Both the position numbers and the translations under genes were made by a program. A stretch of DNA of 7,620 nt from an uncultured Pirellula sp. GTDB taxonomy: Bacteria; Planctomycetota; Planctomycetia; Pirellulales; Pirellulaceae. Each line of letters starts with the position of its first letter. Positions within the stretch are counted from its first letter, which is position 1. Shown here piece after piece: positions 1 through 6,671 of the stretch. Location of the stretch: positions 1 to 7,620 of the forward strand of contig CAILTZ010000404.1 in NCBI GenBank assembly GCA_903837255.1. The letters are read 5' to 3'. The notes beneath the pieces were generated by a model. It was not told where the DNA came from. It ran no database searches and worked only from the letters and a program-made list of their open reading frames with translations.

Positions 1-1
1 A

Positions 2-1975
2 ACTTGGAATCCGCGCGAAATCGCCAAGCTTGTTGTGCAAATTGCCCAAGGACTTTCCAAAATCCATTCGATGGGTTTCCTGCACTTGGACCTCAAACCG
101 TCGAACATCCTTCTGGATCTTCGTGGCGGTGATGCTCCCGAGCAATGGGTGCCCAAGATCTCTGACTTTGGAATCTCTCTTGCCGTTAGCAAACCACCTA
201 GCCTAAACTCTCTGTCGAGTTGCGGTACCGAACAGCACCATGGATTAGGGACCCTTCAGTACATGGCTCCCGAGCAAGCCCTAGGGATCCGTGAGCTTCT
301 AACACCACGCTCGGATATCTTCGCACTCGGGCGACTCATGGAGCATATGCTCAATACAACACGAGCATCGGCAGGCCGTGAGTCATTGCAACGGATCTCC
401 GCTCGTTGCACGCAGATCGATCCTGATCGCAGGTTTGCATCGGCCTCGGAACTCATCGAAGCCTTGGACGGCTGGATCGGAAGCTTCGACCAAAGTCCCG
501 TACGCCGAACTCGACTTTTGCCAACCACTTCATGGCGATTGCCAAAGCATACAACCATAACTTTGCTCGCGATCCTATGCGCGACATTTCTTGCGATTGG
601 CGGAATCGGGGCGTTCGGCAGAATCGGGCTCAGTCAATCGCCCGGTCGGCCTAATCAAGTCGCCAGCCAGCTCGATACGGCCAGCGCCAACTGGGATCTT
701 GCAACCTGGATCTCGAAACTCGACACGCCACCTGAAGCGATCACAAAATCAGACGCTTCGGCTCTTGCGAATTCAAGTGTACATTGGACTAGCGTGCACA
801 TCGCAAGTCGCCTTGTGGAAGACCAACCCGAGCAGGCTCTTCGCTGTGCTATCTTGCAACGCACCGCCGCAGAGCGGATCAGCACCAAAATTGACACGCG
901 GCACATGCCCCTTGCCAGGGAGCTGATGACCAACGCAATAAAGCTGCTAAAAGCCCTCAGGCGATGTCATCCGAATGACCCAAGCTTGCTCAGAGAACTC
1001 ATCGCTACCCATTACGGATTCGGACGGCTGCGTTACCACTCTGAGGATATACCCCGTTCCGAAGAATACTTGCAGAGCCGTATTGGCTCCCTCGAAGAGG
1101 TTTGTAAGTTGCTCGAGCATCTCGACAACCCGATCCAACAAGTTTACTGGTCGACACGCGCACTGGACGAACTGAGATTCTCTCGCAGAACGGCCGGTTG
1201 GGTTGCCCAACCAACTAGCCTCGAATCCGTTTTGCTGGTCGAAAAATCCTGCGGAGAGTTGCTCAGGCGTCTTCAAGACAATCGCCAGGAATTGCAGGTG
1301 CCGGACCTAACGGTACGCTTGAGTTTGGTGCAGTCGTCTCAAAGCGAAGCGATGGTTCTTGAGCAACTCAGCCGCGACGCTCGCTCGGGGCTATCTTGGC
1401 TCTTTGCAGAAGACATACCGATCCTTGTCCGCGAGCTGATTGCCACCGAACTCGGTCGGCCGATCTTCGAAAAAATAGCGATCGACTCAAGCGATATAGA
1501 CGATGTTGTCACCGAGGTATGCGTCAAGGTTTCGGCTCAGAACGGAGCCGACGAGATCGTTCCTTTGGTCTTTCAAGAGGATCTCATTCGGTTTGTCGCA
1601 TCGGTCAGCACCCATCATCGACTTACCAACCGATTGGCTCAGGCCCAGAGAATCCAAAGGGGTTATCTTGCTGTCTGCGAGGCTTGCATGAAAAGGTTCC
1701 CCGATCACCCGAACCTTTACCTAGCCCGTAGCGAGGCTTACCTGCAGGCTTGGAAAAACGAACTACGCAACGACGATGAGAAGACAGCCTTTGAGTCGCT
1801 GAGAAAATCCTATGAAGACTCTCGGCGTGCTCTAGAGCTTGCTCCAAACAATCCCTTGGCCTACCATCAAGTCTCCGATCGGCTCAAACGGATCACCCGA
1901 TTCCAAACCGAGCACGATAATCTCAGCGATATAGCAATGATCCGATCCGGACCATCGTCGAGCCTTCCTCAATAG
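2..1975 (+). CDS. Membrane-anchored Ser/Thr protein kinase, C-terminal part (5' truncated by window edge)
   Basis: The frame is open from base 2, so the N-lobe with the ATP-binding Gly loop and Lys lies outside the window. The GTG at 35 is an internal Val, not a start. Residues here are numbered from that GTG. Visible kinase motifs are the catalytic loop HLDLKPSN (17-24, catalytic Asp19, Asn24), DFG (44-46), GTLQYMAPEQ (72-81) and SDIFALG (93-99). The kinase fold ends near 150. A Pro/Arg-rich juxtamembrane stretch leads to one membrane segment (about 173-195). The remaining 450 residues are mostly helical, and the best TPR-like unit is near 585-616 (RRALELAPNNP). This matches the planctomycete kinase architecture of cytoplasmic kinase, membrane anchor and TPR-like sensor region. 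The HRD Arg is Leu (HLD), so it is a non-RD kinase whose regulation may not depend on activation-loop phosphorylation. Substrate and signal are unknown. The last 53 bp overlap the convergent yggS gene. The kinase identity is secure; the C-terminal fold is inferred. Confidence 0.92.
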   Translation, partial: TWNPREIAKLVVQIAQGLSKIHSMGFLHLDLKPSNILLDLRGGDAPEQWVPKISDFGISLAVSKPPSLNSLSSCGTEQHHGLGTLQYMAPEQALGIRELLTPRSDIFALGRLMEHMLNTTRASAGRESLQRISARCTQIDPDRRFASASELIEALDGWIGSFDQSPVRRTRLLPTTSWRLPKHTTITLLAILCATFLAIGGIGAFGRIGLSQSPGRPNQVASQLDTASANWDLATWISKLDTPPEAITKSDASALANSSVHWTSVHIASRLVEDQPEQALRCAILQRTAAERISTKIDTRHMPLARELMTNAIKLLKALRRCHPNDPSLLRELIATHYGFGRLRYHSEDIPRSEEYLQSRIGSLEEVCKLLEHLDNPIQQVYWSTRALDELRFSRRTAGWVAQPTSLESVLLVEKSCGELLRRLQDNRQELQVPDLTVRLSLVQSSQSEAMVLEQLSRDARSGLSWLFAEDIPILVRELIATELGRPIFEKIAIDSSDIDDVVTEVCVKVSAQNGADEIVPLVFQEDLIRFVASVSTHHRLTNRLAQAQRIQRGYLAVCEACMKRFPDHPNLYLARSEAYLQAWKNELRNDDEKTAFESLRKSYEDSRRALELAPNNPLAYHQVSDRLKRITRFQTEHDNLSDIAMIRSGPSSSLPQ

Positions 1976-2645
1976 CGATCTGAAAATCGTCACTCATTCC
2001 CATCGACAGTTCAGACAGACCTATACCATAGCTTTCTTGCCAGCGATCGCGTAGCAAGCGGATCGACTCAAACTCGCGATGCGTCTGGGCGATATCACCC
2101 TGCAAGGAACTCATCCCCATCAGGCCGCACAGATCCAATCGCTCCTTCAAAAAATCACTCGCAACATACTTGGTCAACACCTCCTGAGCCTGCTCGGGAC
2201 TCAATCCCGTTTTCGTAGGATCCTCAGTGACATTCAGTTCCAAGAGGACTCGAAGTCGCTTGTCGGGCGATCCGTCGCTGGCCATTTGCTCGGCCAGCCG
2301 AAGCGAATCGAGTGAGTGCATCATCCGAAGAAGCGGCACTGTGCGTGCCGATTTGTTGCGTTGCATGTGGCCGATGAAGTGCCAGCGGACACGCTCGTCG
2401 ACCTGGGTTGATTTGTCCCAGAGAACTTGCGGCCGATTCTCAGCTAAATCAACACAGCCCAGGCTCACTAGGTCGTTGCAAGTCTGCCGTCCGACCGTCT
2501 TGGTCACGGCCACCAAGGTCACCTGCTCGGGGGCTCTTCCGGACTTTTTGCAGGCGTCGGCCATCTGCTGACGCAGGGTTTCCAAGTTTTTTGCGAGCCT
2601 TGGCCGATCCAAGGGTGCTTGAAAATCCGAATTTATGGCCGCCAT
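1923..2645 (-). CDS. yggS: YggS/PLPBP-family pyridoxal-phosphate homeostasis protein
   Basis: This is a 240-residue cytoplasmic protein of the alanine-racemase-like TIM-barrel family. The family binds PLP but has no known enzymatic activity and buffers PLP and amino-acid/keto-acid balance. Visible motifs are VAVTKT with the PLP-binding Lys49, AENRPQ (about 74-79, the family's GENxxQ), WHFIGHMQRNK (family HFIGxLQxNK), and the C-terminal block LSMGMSDDFQIAI...GSTMVRIG with the phosphate-binding Ser/Thr/Gly residues. The length is typical. The frame stays open upstream to an ATG at 2723, but that start would add 26 unrelated residues and run into the divergent gene's start codon. The ATG at 2645 gives the usual family N-terminus (LAKNLETLRQQ). 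No Shine-Dalgarno precedes it, only an A/T run. The C-terminal end overlaps the kinase gene by 53 bp. Neighbours do not suggest an operon. Confidence 0.95.
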   Translation of the reverse strand: MAAINSDFQAPLDRPRLAKNLETLRQQMADACKKSGRAPEQVTLVAVTKTVGRQTCNDLVSLGCVDLAENRPQVLWDKSTQVDERVRWHFIGHMQRNKSARTVPLLRMMHSLDSLRLAEQMASDGSPDKRLRVLLELNVTEDPTKTGLSPEQAQEVLTKYVASDFLKERLDLCGLMGMSSLQGDIAQTHREFESIRLLRDRWQESYGIGLSELSMGMSDDFQIAIEEGSTMVRIGSLLYR

Positions 2646-2662
2646 GTTTTTTAAAAAATATG
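2643..2662. repeat. A/T-rich imperfect palindrome covering the yggS start codon
   Basis: The sequence CATGTTTTTTAAAAAATATG is an inverted repeat with a single mismatched pair (G2646 against T2659) around a perfect 12-bp core, TTTTTTAAAAAA (2647-2658). It includes the yggS start codon (complement of 2643-2645) and the candidate -10 box. It could be an operator for a dimeric regulator or simply the A/T-rich DNA of a promoter. Which of these is true cannot be told from one copy. Confidence 0.4.
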
Positions 2663-2682
2663 TTTCCGCAATCCGATTGCAA
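2655..2682 (-). promoter_or_regulatory. Candidate promoter of yggS (minus direction)
   Basis: On the minus strand, TTGCAA (2682-2677) is followed after 16 bp by TATTTT (2660-2655), and the ATG at 2645 begins 9 nt further on. The boxes match the sigma-70 consensus at 4 of 6 positions each, so this is weak by itself. The spacing would give a leaderless or nearly leaderless transcript, which agrees with the lack of a Shine-Dalgarno. The -35 box is shared with the opposite candidate promoter. Confidence 0.3.
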
Positions 2683-2704
2683 ATAGAACTGATTTGTTTA
2701 GAAT
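2677..2704 (+). promoter_or_regulatory. Candidate promoter of the MerC-domain gene (plus direction)
   Basis: TTGCAA (2677-2682), a 16-bp spacer and TAGAAT (2699-2704, 5 of 6 to TATAAT) precede the ATG at 2714 by 9 nt. Transcription would start at or just before the start codon, giving a leaderless or nearly leaderless mRNA. TTGCAA is its own reverse complement, so the same six bases can be the -35 box for both directions. The sequence match is real; promoter function is inferred. Confidence 0.35.
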
Positions 2705-2713
2705 GGTTGGACG

Positions 2714-3331
2714 ATGAATGCACAAGACACTCAGATCAACCCGCTTGAAGGAATTGGACCAAGGTCGATGGGACATTGGAAGGATCGATTAGGAATTTTC
2801 GCTTCGGTAGCCTGCGCCATTCACTGCGCTGCGACTCCGGTATTGCTTGGGACCCTTCCAGCGTTGAAATTCACCGAATGGATGGCCAGCCCCCTTTTCC
2901 ACCAAATCGCTGCGGCAGTGTGCTGTGGAATCGTGGCCCTGGCAATCTGGCCTGCTTTCGTGCGGTTTCGAGATTATCGCATCCTCTCTCTATCGAGTAT
3001 GGGGCTTGGGCTGATCCTCAGCGCCGCCTTTTTCCTGCCAGACAACTGCTGCTCGCAGGATCTCAAAGGCGTTCAAACGGTCGCTCTCCATCCCGAATCC
3101 CAGCAATCCGATGCTCACTGCGCCGAGCATGGGCATACGCATGAACATGGGCATTCTCATGAACATGAGCATGAGTCCTCTCCAGCCGCTTCGATGCAGT
3201 TGGCCGGTATCGGAGCCATTCAACCCTGGATGACACCCTTGGGGGGAGTCCTTTTGATCGCTGCGCATGGGCTGAATCTGAGCCGCCGTCGCAAGTGCGA
3301 GTCATCGGCCTGCACAGGCGAGTGTTCCTAA
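2714..3331 (+). CDS. MerC-domain membrane protein with His-rich loop, putative metal transporter
   Basis: This 205-residue inner-membrane protein has four predicted membrane segments (about 28-48, 61-81, 89-108 and 173-190). The start of the first carries DRLGIFASVACAIHC, the MerC-family signature, with a paired Cys34/Cys38 and His37 suited to binding a soft or borderline metal ion. A CC pair (112-113) follows segment three. Residues 135-154 form a His/Glu-rich loop (HCAEHGHTHEHGHSHEHEHE), a type of sequence common in zinc, nickel and cobalt transport proteins. The tail adds three more Cys (195, 200, 204). MerC proteins carry Hg(II) inward in mer operons, but no merA, merT, merP or merR lies in the window, so a role with zinc or another divalent metal is as likely. 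The ATG at 2714 is preceded by a near-adjacent promoter candidate and no clear ribosome binding site. The stop codon overlaps that of the convergent dioxygenase gene. Family assignment is good; the substrate is unknown. Confidence 0.85.
   Translation: MNAQDTQINPLEGIGPRSMGHWKDRLGIFASVACAIHCAATPVLLGTLPALKFTEWMASPLFHQIAAAVCCGIVALAIWPAFVRFRDYRILSLSSMGLGLILSAAFFLPDNCCSQDLKGVQTVALHPESQQSDAHCAEHGHTHEHGHSHEHEHESSPAASMQLAGIGAIQPWMTPLGGVLLIAAHGLNLSRRRKCESSACTGECS
3125..3175 (+). repeat. In-frame 18-bp tandem repeat encoding the His-rich loop
   Basis: Two 18-bp units, 3125-3142 (EHGHTH) and 3143-3160 (EHGHSH), are identical at 15 of 18 bases. A partial third unit (3161-3175, EHEHE) follows. The repeat has probably grown by in-frame duplication and could vary in copy number between strains. 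Confidence 0.75.
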
Positions 3332-3341
3332 AACACTCTTT
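3320..3341 (+). terminator. Hairpin with shared stop codons in its loop, candidate terminator
   Basis: GAGTGTT (3320-3326) pairs perfectly with AACACTC (3332-3338) across a 5-nt loop, CCTAA (3327-3331). The loop holds the TAA of the MerC-domain gene; the complementary strand carries the TAG of the dioxygenase gene, shared across positions 3328-3331. On the plus strand the stem is followed by TTTCT, a short U-rich tail compatible with weak intrinsic termination of the MerC-domain transcript. On the minus strand no U-run follows, so there it would be at most a 3'-end stabiliser or a helper for other termination. The stem is A/T-rich in its inner part and of modest strength. Confidence 0.5.
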
Positions 3342-4158
3342 CTGGCCTGGAGTTGTTCCACCAATGGCCACTTGAGTCGCTTCCTCGTACATGGATCCCC
3401 TTCTCGTTCCACTGCATCCCGGCTCGAACGCTTGCGGCACAGAATCGCAGCGTCAATCCGCATCGACGTCGTGACGAATGATTGGCTTCGGATCCATGCA
3501 AGAGTAGATCGCTATGGATCGAGACCTGCCCGGCCTTGAGCACGTCGTAGACAACCTCGCCATATTGTTCGGCATTGTCGATCGATTGATTCAGAACGTT
3601 GTGCTCTGTGCTGTCGCTTTCGCGATACGTCATATGGCCGAAGTGATGCGAGCCGGCGACGAACTTCATGCAAGCGTTCTCTTGGTCGGCATCATCCACG
3701 GCCAACCACACTGTGGCCGCCTTGGAAGGCGACAGTGGCCAGTAACTGGCGTCCTGATGCCAAGCGACCGATTTGCCGTCATGAGGCATCTTGCAAAAAA
3801 AGTGGGATCCCCAGGCGATTACATCCTCTCCGAGTAGATCCGAAACGTACTCGACGATCCTGCGCTCGGTCAGAATGTCGTAAACCGGTCCGTACTTCAA
3901 ATGCGCCGAGGAGATCGAGTAACTGTTGCCTCCTTCGGCCACCACTCGCTCGAGCAAAGCGTCGAAGTACTTGCGGATCGATTCGATTTCGCTCGTCGCG
4001 TACACATCCAATGGCGCGATGTAGCCTTGGGTGTTGTACTGGGCAAGTTGCTCTTTGGACAAACATTTCGGGGCGCTGTTCTCGACTGGATAGAACTTCA
4101 AGTCCCGGCCCATCGACTGAAGTTCATTTCCGTCGGGAATGATACTGAATTTGCTCAT
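3328..4158 (-). CDS. Phytanoyl-CoA dioxygenase (PhyH) family Fe(II)/2-oxoglutarate oxygenase
   Basis: This 276-residue, apparently soluble protein belongs to the PhyH family, which couples decarboxylation of 2-oxoglutarate to hydroxylation of a substrate. The iron ligands are visible: His134 and Asp136 in WHQDASYW, and the distal His221 in HSDLLLHGSEAN. Arg232, 11 residues after the distal His, is placed to bind the 2-oxoglutarate carboxylate. The block GSHFFCKMP before the HxD motif is also typical. The family is very broad (lipids, amino acids such as ectoine, antibiotic intermediates), so no substrate can be named. The ATG at 4158 gives a normal length; the upstream bases (ACGGGCAAAACC) hold no clear Shine-Dalgarno. 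It lies 116 bp downstream of the ABC permease gene on the same strand and could be read from that operon or from its own promoter. Its TAG stop overlaps the stop of the convergent MerC-domain gene by 4 bp. Family is secure; function is open. Confidence 0.92.
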   Translation of the reverse strand: MSKFSIIPDGNELQSMGRDLKFYPVENSAPKCLSKEQLAQYNTQGYIAPLDVYATSEIESIRKYFDALLERVVAEGGNSYSISSAHLKYGPVYDILTERRIVEYVSDLLGEDVIAWGSHFFCKMPHDGKSVAWHQDASYWPLSPSKAATVWLAVDDADQENACMKFVAGSHHFGHMTYRESDSTEHNVLNQSIDNAEQYGEVVYDVLKAGQVSIHSDLLLHGSEANHSSRRRCGLTLRFCAASVRAGMQWNEKGIHVRGSDSSGHWWNNSRPERVF

Positions 4159-4274
4159 GGTTTTGCCCGTGTCTATCTAGCGTGTACAGCTAGCCGGTGT
4201 GAGGATTGATCGTTTGCAGTTAGTTCATCTTGGCGTTTTGGCTGTTTACGTATTCTCAGGGACACAAGCCCTCT
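4159..4274. other. Intergenic region between permease and dioxygenase genes
   Basis: This 116-bp gap is the longest gene-free stretch here. I see no convincing promoter or intrinsic terminator. Two short inverted repeats occur: AGGG/CCCT (4258-4261 and 4269-4272) and CTAGC/GCTAG (4177-4181 and 4189-4193). Both have stems of 4-5 bp and no T-run. The gap is long enough for a separate dioxygenase promoter, but read-through from the transporter operon is equally compatible. Confidence 0.5.
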
Positions 4275-6671
4275 CTACAAGTCCTGGCGATACAGTAGCC
4301 AGCAGCTTGCAGCGAGCATCACGGCGATGAAAATGCCGTTGCTCCAGATCGGTTGCCAAGGGTCCGAGACGACTTGGGGCATATCCAAATCCGCCCGATC
4401 TACAGCGCTGATTTTGTTGTTCGGATTTCGCAAAACATACTGTATGGTCTCCTGGATCGCCGACGGTTTGGGATTGACCAAATAAAACGGATTGATCAGG
4501 TAATCGTAGAGGAACTCCGGAGTGGTTCGCGCCGGCCGTAAAGACTTCTCGGATCGCGATAGATCCTTGTCCCAAACATCCACCTGCTTGACGTGGTGCG
4601 CGACCCATAACCGCCCGGTTGCGTCAAAAGCCATCGAGGAAATACTTCCTTGGCCTGTCAGGTTTGGTGCATTGACCGAGAAGTTTCCTTGGCCATTGCC
4701 TTGCGCATTTTCTAACTTGTTGATCACCCACAGTTTGCCGCCTGTCTCCAAGATCGCTACGCGACCATCCTGGGCGTTGGCCGTCCGCTTGATGGTTTTA
4801 TCCCCGATCGCATCGAGCGTTCCGATGAGATGCATGCTTTGGAGGTCCACAAGTTTAGGTGTCCTCGAATCGGGACAAACAATCGCGGTTTGATCGCAAA
4901 CGACAAGACTTACAACGGTCTCAGCCGGGAGCTCAATATCGAGACTGGATTGCTTCTTGAACTTCTTGCCATCGAAGTCCAATCGCACCAGCTTGCCCTT
5001 GGAAAAAAGGACTATCGAATCGGTGTTGGGGATCGAATTCGCAGCGATCGGACGGCGGTAGTCCCAATCTGCGTCGGTGAGTTTCTTATGGGCTTCGCTT
5101 GCTTGAGGCAGTTTCAGATCAAAGCCTAATACCGAGACCTTCTGCTGCTCGGCCTTGGCCGACGCCTCGCGATCGAACCAAAATAGCCCATCGGGGGTCA
5201 GCGACAAAAAGGTGTCTTTCCAAGGAATGATTTCCGAGGTGCCGGCAGGTAACTCCGGTGCCGTGTCTAGCCTTGAATCATCCCAGAGCTTGCGATCTTT
5301 TTTCTTGGCAATCTGGTTCTGGCTTGTATCGCTACTCTCGGGTTGGTTGCCCGTGGGTTCATCGTTGGGGCTTTGGGCTTTTTTGCTGGCCAGTTCCGGA
5401 AGTTTAACGATGTCGAGTCTTGCCGACCCGTTTCCGCCAAGCCCGAAGGGTACAAATTGTGTGCGACTAAAATAGAGCAATCCCTCTTTGGTATCGGCAA
5501 TCGGACCGAGGACTCTCTGACCGTTGACCTCACCAAAGCCGACCTGCCAAGTCTTTTGGCCTTCATTCCAGAACAATAAACGCCCTTGTTGGTTGGCCGT
5601 AATGGGTGTGTCGCCTACGGCCACAATCGACTGGATCGTCGGGGGGCCTTTCAAGAAACCTTCGGCAAAACCTCTGACGATCCCGATCGTAAAGCAGATA
5701 CCCCAAAACAAAGCGGTCAGGACAACGCAGATGATCGGATTCTTCCAAACCAGTCCCACTAGAGCCGAGACCGAATAGAAGATCATGAACGAAAAAATGA
5801 ATAGTGGGATGCACCACAGGATCCCCTGGTTCCAAATCCCCAATTGCAACCCAGCATACATGTACAACCCAACCAAGAATACACCGACATTCATCGCCAC
5901 GAAAATGCAACCGCCGAGATACTTACTCAAGAAAAGTAAGCTTCGCGATAGAGGCTTGCTCAAGAGCAAATGGAGCGAACCGGTCTGAAACATATCGGGG
6001 ATCATCGGTGCTGTAACGACGATCGCAACCATCATGGCGATCTGACCGAGTCCCAACCACATGATGAACGGAAAGAGGGTCGCTTCGATGAACGGGCGGA
6101 TCTGCCGCAACGTGAAGGGTAATGGATCCATGAACTTCATACCGGCATAGGTCACCCAGGTCGCTTGGCCGGTGGCCGAACGAATCGATCCTGGGAACGC
6201 TAGATCGACGAGCCGGCGATTGAGCTTCTGCAATTTGTCAGGGCTCTTCGAGGTGTCCTCGATGAGCTCCTTGAGCTCCTCGCGGCGCTCGGCGGTAGGC
6301 CAAGCTTGTTTGTCATAAAGATCCTCTTTGGCTAGAAGTTCATTGAGCGATGAAACCAGCTGGCCGACCGGGATGCGCTTCTGTGTCCGAAGTCGATCTT
6401 GCAATGTCGCCTGAAAGCCTTCGTCCAGTTTCTCATACACGGCCCGCTGGGCGCGTGTCCCGCGACCCGCGGTGGCTTGTGCCAATTGATCGAGCATCGC
6501 CCTGGGATTACTTAAATCGGATGAACTGACCCGATAAGTTTCCTCTTCAGACAAGGAAAGGGGAAACAACGCCACGAGGATCAGCAGCCAACCGGCCATA
6601 AGGATCCACAAAACGCGTGAGCGGACCGACTCGATGAGACTATCGTATAGAACGGCAATGTAGGGCTTCAC
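4275..6671 (-). CDS. ABC-2 type transporter permease with large beta-propeller-like extracytoplasmic insert
   Basis: This 798-residue protein is the membrane partner of the adjacent ATPase. Predicted membrane segments lie at about 20-40, 197-219, 253-275, 282-306, 311-334 and 777-795. Residues 41-196 form a helical loop between the first two, as in many ABC-2/GldG-like permeases. The region 220-250, with FQTGSLHLLLSKPLSRS, matches the cytoplasmic coupling segment of ABC-2 permeases. Residues 345-716 are unusual: up to seven beta-rich units with recurring patterns such as GRLLFWNE, DGLFWFD, GKLVRLDFDG, GGKLWVIN and GRLWVAHH, resembling beta-propeller blades. A hydrophilic Ser/Asn/Gln/Lys linker (428-462) interrupts them. 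Topology places this domain outside the cytoplasmic membrane. It starts with GTG inside the ATPase stop (GTGA overlap), with GGAG 10 nt upstream. Typical ABC-2 permeases are far shorter. The transported substrate is unknown. The permease call is firm; the propeller fold is inferred from sequence pattern. Confidence 0.87.
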   Translation of the reverse strand: MKPYIAVLYDSLIESVRSRVLWILMAGWLLILVALFPLSLSEEETYRVSSSDLSNPRAMLDQLAQATAGRGTRAQRAVYEKLDEGFQATLQDRLRTQKRIPVGQLVSSLNELLAKEDLYDKQAWPTAERREELKELIEDTSKSPDKLQKLNRRLVDLAFPGSIRSATGQATWVTYAGMKFMDPLPFTLRQIRPFIEATLFPFIMWLGLGQIAMMVAIVVTAPMIPDMFQTGSLHLLLSKPLSRSLLFLSKYLGGCIFVAMNVGVFLVGLYMYAGLQLGIWNQGILWCIPLFIFSFMIFYSVSALVGLVWKNPIICVVLTALFWGICFTIGIVRGFAEGFLKGPPTIQSIVAVGDTPITANQQGRLLFWNEGQKTWQVGFGEVNGQRVLGPIADTKEGLLYFSRTQFVPFGLGGNGSARLDIVKLPELASKKAQSPNDEPTGNQPESSDTSQNQIAKKKDRKLWDDSRLDTAPELPAGTSEIIPWKDTFLSLTPDGLFWFDREASAKAEQQKVSVLGFDLKLPQASEAHKKLTDADWDYRRPIAANSIPNTDSIVLFSKGKLVRLDFDGKKFKKQSSLDIELPAETVVSLVVCDQTAIVCPDSRTPKLVDLQSMHLIGTLDAIGDKTIKRTANAQDGRVAILETGGKLWVINKLENAQGNGQGNFSVNAPNLTGQGSISSMAFDATGRLWVAHHVKQVDVWDKDLSRSEKSLRPARTTPEFLYDYLINPFYLVNPKPSAIQETIQYVLRNPNNKISAVDRADLDMPQVVSDPWQPIWSNGIFIAVMLAASCWLLYRQDL

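Noticed and set aside
1975..1990. Possible terminator hairpin after the kinase stop (GCGAT/ATCGT)
   Set aside because: The stem has only four Watson-Crick pairs plus one wobble, with no T-run after it, and lies inside yggS.
2227..2571. 114-residue open frame on the plus strand opposite yggS
   Set aside because: It is a shadow of the conserved yggS frame with no domain or ribosome binding site.
2646..2723. N-terminal extension of yggS to an upstream ATG at 2723
   Set aside because: The 26 extra residues do not resemble the family N-terminus and the start would lie inside the divergent MerC-domain gene. The ATG at 2645 gives the normal length.
2714..3331. Mercury-resistance operon
   Set aside because: Only a MerC-like domain is present; merA, merT, merP and merR are absent from the window, and the His-rich loop points away from a purely mercury role.
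3735..4142. 135-residue open frame on the plus strand opposite the dioxygenase gene
   Set aside because: It lies wholly within a clear dioxygenase coding sequence, is rich in Arg and Ser as expected for a shadow frame, and shows no recognisable domain.
4177..4272. Inverted repeats CTAGC/GCTAG and AGGG/CCCT between permease and dioxygenase genes
   Set aside because: Stems of 4-5 bp with 7-nt loops and no T-run are expected by chance. They do not support a terminator or operator.
5563..5910. 115-residue open frame on the minus strand in another frame of the permease gene
   Set aside because: The permease frame there encodes clear membrane segments. This frame has no independent support.
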